Assembly: GCA_945643635.1 (NCBI GenBank)
Contig: CALZFC010000005.1
Span: forward strand, 8,332,501-8,396,500
Length of the DNA: 64,000 nucleotides
Reading direction: 5' to 3'
DNA from: Allodiplogaster sudhausi
Lineage: Eukaryota > Nematoda > Chromadorea > Rhabditida > Diplogasteridae
In this document: positions 60,501 through 64,000 of the stretch, in pieces
Layout of the letters: every line of letters begins with the position of its first letter
How positions within the stretch are numbered: position 1 is the first letter of the stretch
Notes under the pieces: model-generated
Seen by the model: only the letters and a program-made list of their open reading frames with translations
What the model was told of the DNA's origin: nothing
The model's database searches: none
Made by a program: the position numbers and the translations under genes

Positions 60501-61715
60501 ACACCGCAAGTAACAAGTACCAAGGAGAGGAGAGTTTTGGTGGACACTCTCTTCATACCATCCATCCCAGCATCAGGAATCCATACCAGCAGGTGGGAAG
60601 CGAGAGACAGAGAGGGAGAGGAACAGAGAGAAAGAGAGAGAGGGGGGGAGAGCTATAAGAAAGGGAGAGATGAGATATGAGAGAGCAAGAGAACAGCGGA
60701 ATCGAAAGCATTACTGATTCGGATTAGGTAATCACCATTCTCGGACGGACCCTGGCACCTTTCACTTCGACAGACGCGATTCCCGTGTACGGCTTCGGGG
60801 ATGCACGGACTTCAGACTGGAGTGTATTCCCTCTGAAGGAAGACGGACATTGCAGGACTCTCGAGGAAGTTCTCAAGTGAGGAGGAAGAAGGAGGAAAAA
60901 GAGAAGAGAAAGAGAGAACGTTCATTCTCAGAACGTACAACGAAGTGACACCGACAGTCGAGTTGTCTGGCCCGACAAACTTCTCTCCTTTGATCTACCA
61001 AGCCATCGAGATCTGCCAGAAGACCTTGGAGGTGCTCCCCATCGAAGTAGACCAAACTAGCCTCTTTTCCTTCCTCAGTACCATATCCTGGTGATCATCG
61101 CGGACGGCCAAGTGACGAATGAGAAGGCGACCAGAAGGGCCATCGTCCAGGCATGCCAGTATCCTCTCTCCATCATTGTAGTCGGAGTCGGAGACGGGCC
61201 ATGGGACATGATGCGGGTGGGGACTAAGACATTTCTTCCCTTTTTTCGAGAGAGCGAGAGAGAGAGAGAGAGAGACAAGGAGATCGCGAGAGAGAGAGAG
61301 AGAGAGAGATAGAAGAGAGAGAGAATTCTCATGCACAGGTATTCGACGAATCTCTCCCTAAGCGTGCCTGGGATAACTTCCACTTTGTCGAGTTCCATGA
61401 AGTTCTCAAGAGTGCAGAGAGTGCGGGCGATGGTGACGTCAAGGTTCGTCTGAGGAATTTCTTTTAGTTCTTTTCGAAAGTGTGTCGGAGTGTATGGATG
61501 CAAAAAATATTTTCTTAACAATAAAATAAACTTTTTTTATTAATTAAAAAATAAATGCATGAGTAGACATGCCAAAAAAAGAAGTGTTCCAGATGGCCGT
61601 GCAATCCCTTCTGGAGATTCCCGACCAGTACCGCACCATCCAATCTCTCGGTCTTCTCAAACGACGCCAGTCCCCTTCTCATCGCCATTCTCCATTACCA
61701 CAACGCAGGAACTAA
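57502..61715 (+). CDS. Copine-domain protein with long disordered N-terminal region (5' start unresolved)
   Basis: Sixteen exons join in frame to about 909 residues: 57502-57547, 57719-57895, 57963-58136, 58263-59132, 59265-59366, 59422-59595, 59707-59869, 59982-60052, 60109-60207, 60305-60440, 60492-60592, 60728-60876, 60932-61031, 61079-61216, 61339-61443, 61593-61715. The first two thirds are Ser/Thr/Pro/Glu-rich and disordered, with TP-type phosphosites. From 60305 comes a vWA-like copine domain: [20 protein letters not shown] with the MIDAS motif DxTx[101 protein letters not shown], and the closing [18 protein letters not shown]. The two C2 domains of classical copines are missing. Entry into the first exon is phase 2 with no start codon nearby, so it is most likely spliced from the anchored coiled-coil exons upstream. 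The family binds scaffold proteins; nematode CPNA proteins act at muscle attachment sites. Confidence 0.9.
57900..57950. repeat. (GA)n tract directly after a 5' splice site
   Basis: The intron 57896-57962 consists of gtac followed by GAGA repeats, then a short pyrimidine acceptor. Similar purine runs begin just inside introns at 10254 and 60593. Confidence 0.8.
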
Positions 61716-62620
61716 ACACGAATCATTTCATCCAGACATGCAAGAGGATCCTCCTAACCTATTTGCCTGGACAACATGAGTTTTGGCTTATTTTTTTTCT
61801 TTGTTTTATAATAATTTCGCTCCAGAATGACAGGGCATAATGTATACGATTCGCAATGAGAACGATGGGATCCGGAGTAAAAGCTGCTGATATATTTTTA
61901 GAAGGAAATATTTTATATTCTAATCCATCTGTAGTCCGTCGCCTTTTATTGTACTTGTCATTCCATGAGTGTGCCCACATAGTATTCAAGAAGAAGTTTA
62001 GTTGGCCGGTTTTCAGTAGATACAACTTTTTTTCTCTCTTCCCGGTGCCTTATTAATTGATCGCAAGGGAAAAAAGCCATGTCACACACGATAATGATAA
62101 AGATTGGCAGTGAACGAGCAGCTGAAGCAGGAAATAAATCTATTTAGACAACATGACACTACTTAAAAGTGACATTCGAATAACAATAGTGATAATGGGA
62201 AGGTGGTCGGTCCCTTCCCATTATCACTAGTTTTCAGCTTGCCAATGCTTCGTATATTAATGATCTAGCAACGCTTGTAATGTAAACGTGCTACTTGTGA
62301 AAAAATTATGAATAATAAAAGTGCAATTCATGCTTAGTTAATACTCAAATTGCAAATGAAAATGAAAGAATTCCACCGACTACTCTCATCTCTGGCTGGT
62401 CGACTCTATTGCCTTCTCTCCCGGTCGGAGGCGAATCTTGAGGAGCAATAGTTCGTATTATGCAATTTTCCTTGAGATCAAATAGTTTTATTCTGTGAAT
62501 GAATTGACATTTTATTGAACCCTTTATCTCCTTTTCTATTCAATATTCCGTAATAATAGGATTAAAAAAGCTAAATAAAGCATTTATGTTATTAGAAAGT
62601 TTGCAGGGAAGAGCCAGAGA
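61716..62620. other. Intergenic interval after the copine gene
   Basis: AT-rich DNA with the 16-bp hairpin at 62188-62228. No gene is seen. The last 200 bp before 62621 are the 5' flank of the next gene. Confidence 0.5.
62188..62228. repeat. Perfect 16-bp hairpin
   Basis: AGTGATAATGGGAAGG (62188-62203) and its exact complement (62213-62228) surround a 9-nt loop. The extent and lack of flanking duplications leave its nature open: MITE remnant, regulatory RNA hairpin or chance. Confidence 0.75.
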
Positions 62621-63054
62621 ATGTCGTCGTCCCAGTTGATCGCTCTCCTCGCGGGGACGGCGGCCGCAGCTGCCATTGGATTCGCCGTCTACGAAAGCTT
62701 CTTCGGTGGGACTGCCAATCTCATTTGTAATCTTGCACCTTTTAGATTTCGAGCTTGGTTTTGATGAAAAGTTGAACAATTTTGCAGGAAGTAAGAAGAA
62801 GTCGAAAAAGGCGAAACAAACCAAGAAGAAGAGTCAGTTAACATCTCAACTTTTATAAGCGCCGTCAAAAAATTTTGGAAACTAAAATTTGATTTATGAT
62901 TTCAGGACGTCATGGCCGCAAGAGGTGTGAAGAATTCTCCGTTTTTGTTTCCCCATCGTCGGCTGCCAACCGAACCACTGAATCGATTAACTAGAATCAT
63001 TAAAAAATATTGTCGATGCAATTCAATTTTGTCCACATTACCTCTCTCTGGCCC

Positions 63055-63121
<67 letters not shown>

Positions 63122-63968
63122 TTTCTCTCTCTCTCTGCCACACTAATCGCTCTCCCTTTTCGAATTCAAATTGTAGGCCGAGAAGTGCTGCTATCAGCAT
63201 CGGCAACACCGATGGGGACTCGAATGACGAGTACGTTTCCTTCCGGCAAAGGGAGCTCTACCTAACACGTCATTCCACCTCTCTCCAATCACTTTCCTCT
63301 GACTGTCTAATCCTCTCAGGGCGACCGCGAGTAGCCTTGCCGGCAGCCACTCCAGCACTCCTCCGAAAGCGTTAAGCCGCGAGACGGAGTTGGTGAGTGG
63401 AAACCTCAGTGTTGTAAGTGCGAAGAAAGGAGAGAAGAATGCCTCAGAAGGATGGAGTGGTCGTGCCCCCTTCTGGCTGCCTCTGCCATCCCGACCGGCC
63501 AGGCCAGCCCCAGCAGGACGCCTTCTTCCACTTCTCAGCCTTGGACCGCTTCCGCATCCCCGAGACTCTCACTGATGGAATCTTCGAATCCATTCTGCCT
63601 CGCGATCTCACTCAGCCGATCCGTTAGTTGGCAACGAGCCAAGAATTATTTTTTTAGAAAAAGATGGATAATTCAGGGGACGGCATCACTTCTACGACTC
63701 CGCAGTCGCAGAGGCCCAAGCTGATCAGGAACAACCAGGCAAGCTTGCTTTGTTGCATTTCCAATTCACTTATCCAAAATATTCATTCATTTATAAGAAA
63801 TCATAATGATTTTGTCCGAATCAACATTAGTTCTGTTGATTTCAGTCCTTCCTCGCCCCCTTGGTGCCGGTGCTGGAGTCGATGGAATACGCAGACAAGC
63901 AGAGCGCGATCATCGAGCGACTCTGCGAGAACATCGAATTCGTCGCGGCAGCCGAGGAGACGAAGTGA
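62621..63968 (+). CDS. Small N-terminally membrane-anchored protein (211 residues), unidentified
   Basis: Eight exons join in frame to TGA: 62621-62705, 62788-62832, 62906-62924, 63177-63230, 63320-63392, 63448-63622, 63677-63738, 63846-63968. The start MSSSQLIALLAGTAAAAAIGFAVYE is a hydrophobic anchor followed directly by a very basic stretch (GSKKKSKKAKQTKKK ... RRHGRKR). This suggests a cytosolic-facing basic juxtamembrane region or an organelle-targeting signal. A Ser/Thr linker follows, then a compact domain with Cys (SGCLCHPDRPGQ), FHFSALDRFRIPETL and a C-terminal acidic helix (SAIIERLCENIEFVAA). I recognise no family. The 63739-63845 intron uses a GC donor (CAG/gcaagc). One exon is only 19 nt. 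It is 0.9 kb downstream of the copine gene in the same direction. Confidence 0.78.
63055..63140. repeat. (CT)n microsatellite in the intron before a 54-nt exon
   Basis: Near-pure CT run in intron 62925-63176, about 35 bp before the TTGTAG acceptor at 63176. Confidence 0.88.
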
Positions 63969-64000
63969 AGAGAAGAAAGAGAGAGATCACGAGGAGAGAA

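Overview
This window is eukaryotic nuclear DNA, most likely from a nematode. The genes are split into many short exons with introns often of 40-200 bp. Most acceptors read TTTCAG, TTGCAG or TTTTGAG. The gene set includes a cuticlin-type ZP-domain gene, a FMRFamide-receptor-like GPCR, an E2F7/8 (EFL-3-like) gene, a Tudor-SN gene and a copine-domain gene. I cannot name the species. Non-coding DNA is saturated with (GA)n/(CT)n microsatellites, which create dozens of spurious Ser/Leu- or Arg/Glu-rich ORFs.

Layout: 1-6741 (-) large helical-repeat protein with an RG-rich tail, unnamed, running off the left edge. 7162-7635 GC-rich hAT-type MITE whose right target duplication carries the start codon of a small secreted-protein gene (7641-8968, +). 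9122-10560 (+) decayed SLK/STK10-type coiled-coil segment. 11575-12697 (-) unidentified secreted protein. 13251-16953 (-) cuticlin-like ZP protein with a C-terminal membrane anchor. 17-26 kb gene-poor and microsatellite-rich. 26127-26369 (+) small Cys-rich secreted peptide. 27379-31193 (+) GPCR. 32123-37558 (+) Tudor-SN, complete in 24 exons. 38715-45621 (-) E2F7/8-like repressor, with two probable upstream exons at 48.2 and 51.7 kb; one of its introns holds a 1.1-kb foldback element. 49418-49981 second GC-rich hAT MITE. 52593-57085 (+) membrane-anchored coiled-coil protein with a 2.2-kb palindromic element in an intron. 57502-61715 (+) copine-domain protein, probably the 3' half of the same locus. 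62621-63968 (+) small membrane-anchored protein.

Gene models were built by hand from splice sites and reading-frame continuity. For Tudor-SN, the GPCR, the ZP gene, E2F, the 1-6741 gene, the two 52-62 kb models and the last gene, every accepted intron keeps frame, which strongly supports these structures. No shared pathway links the genes. The notable content is the mobile and palindromic DNA and its intimate contact with genes (start codon, introns), a decayed kinase-tail duplicate, and a possible anchored coiled-coil/copine fusion.
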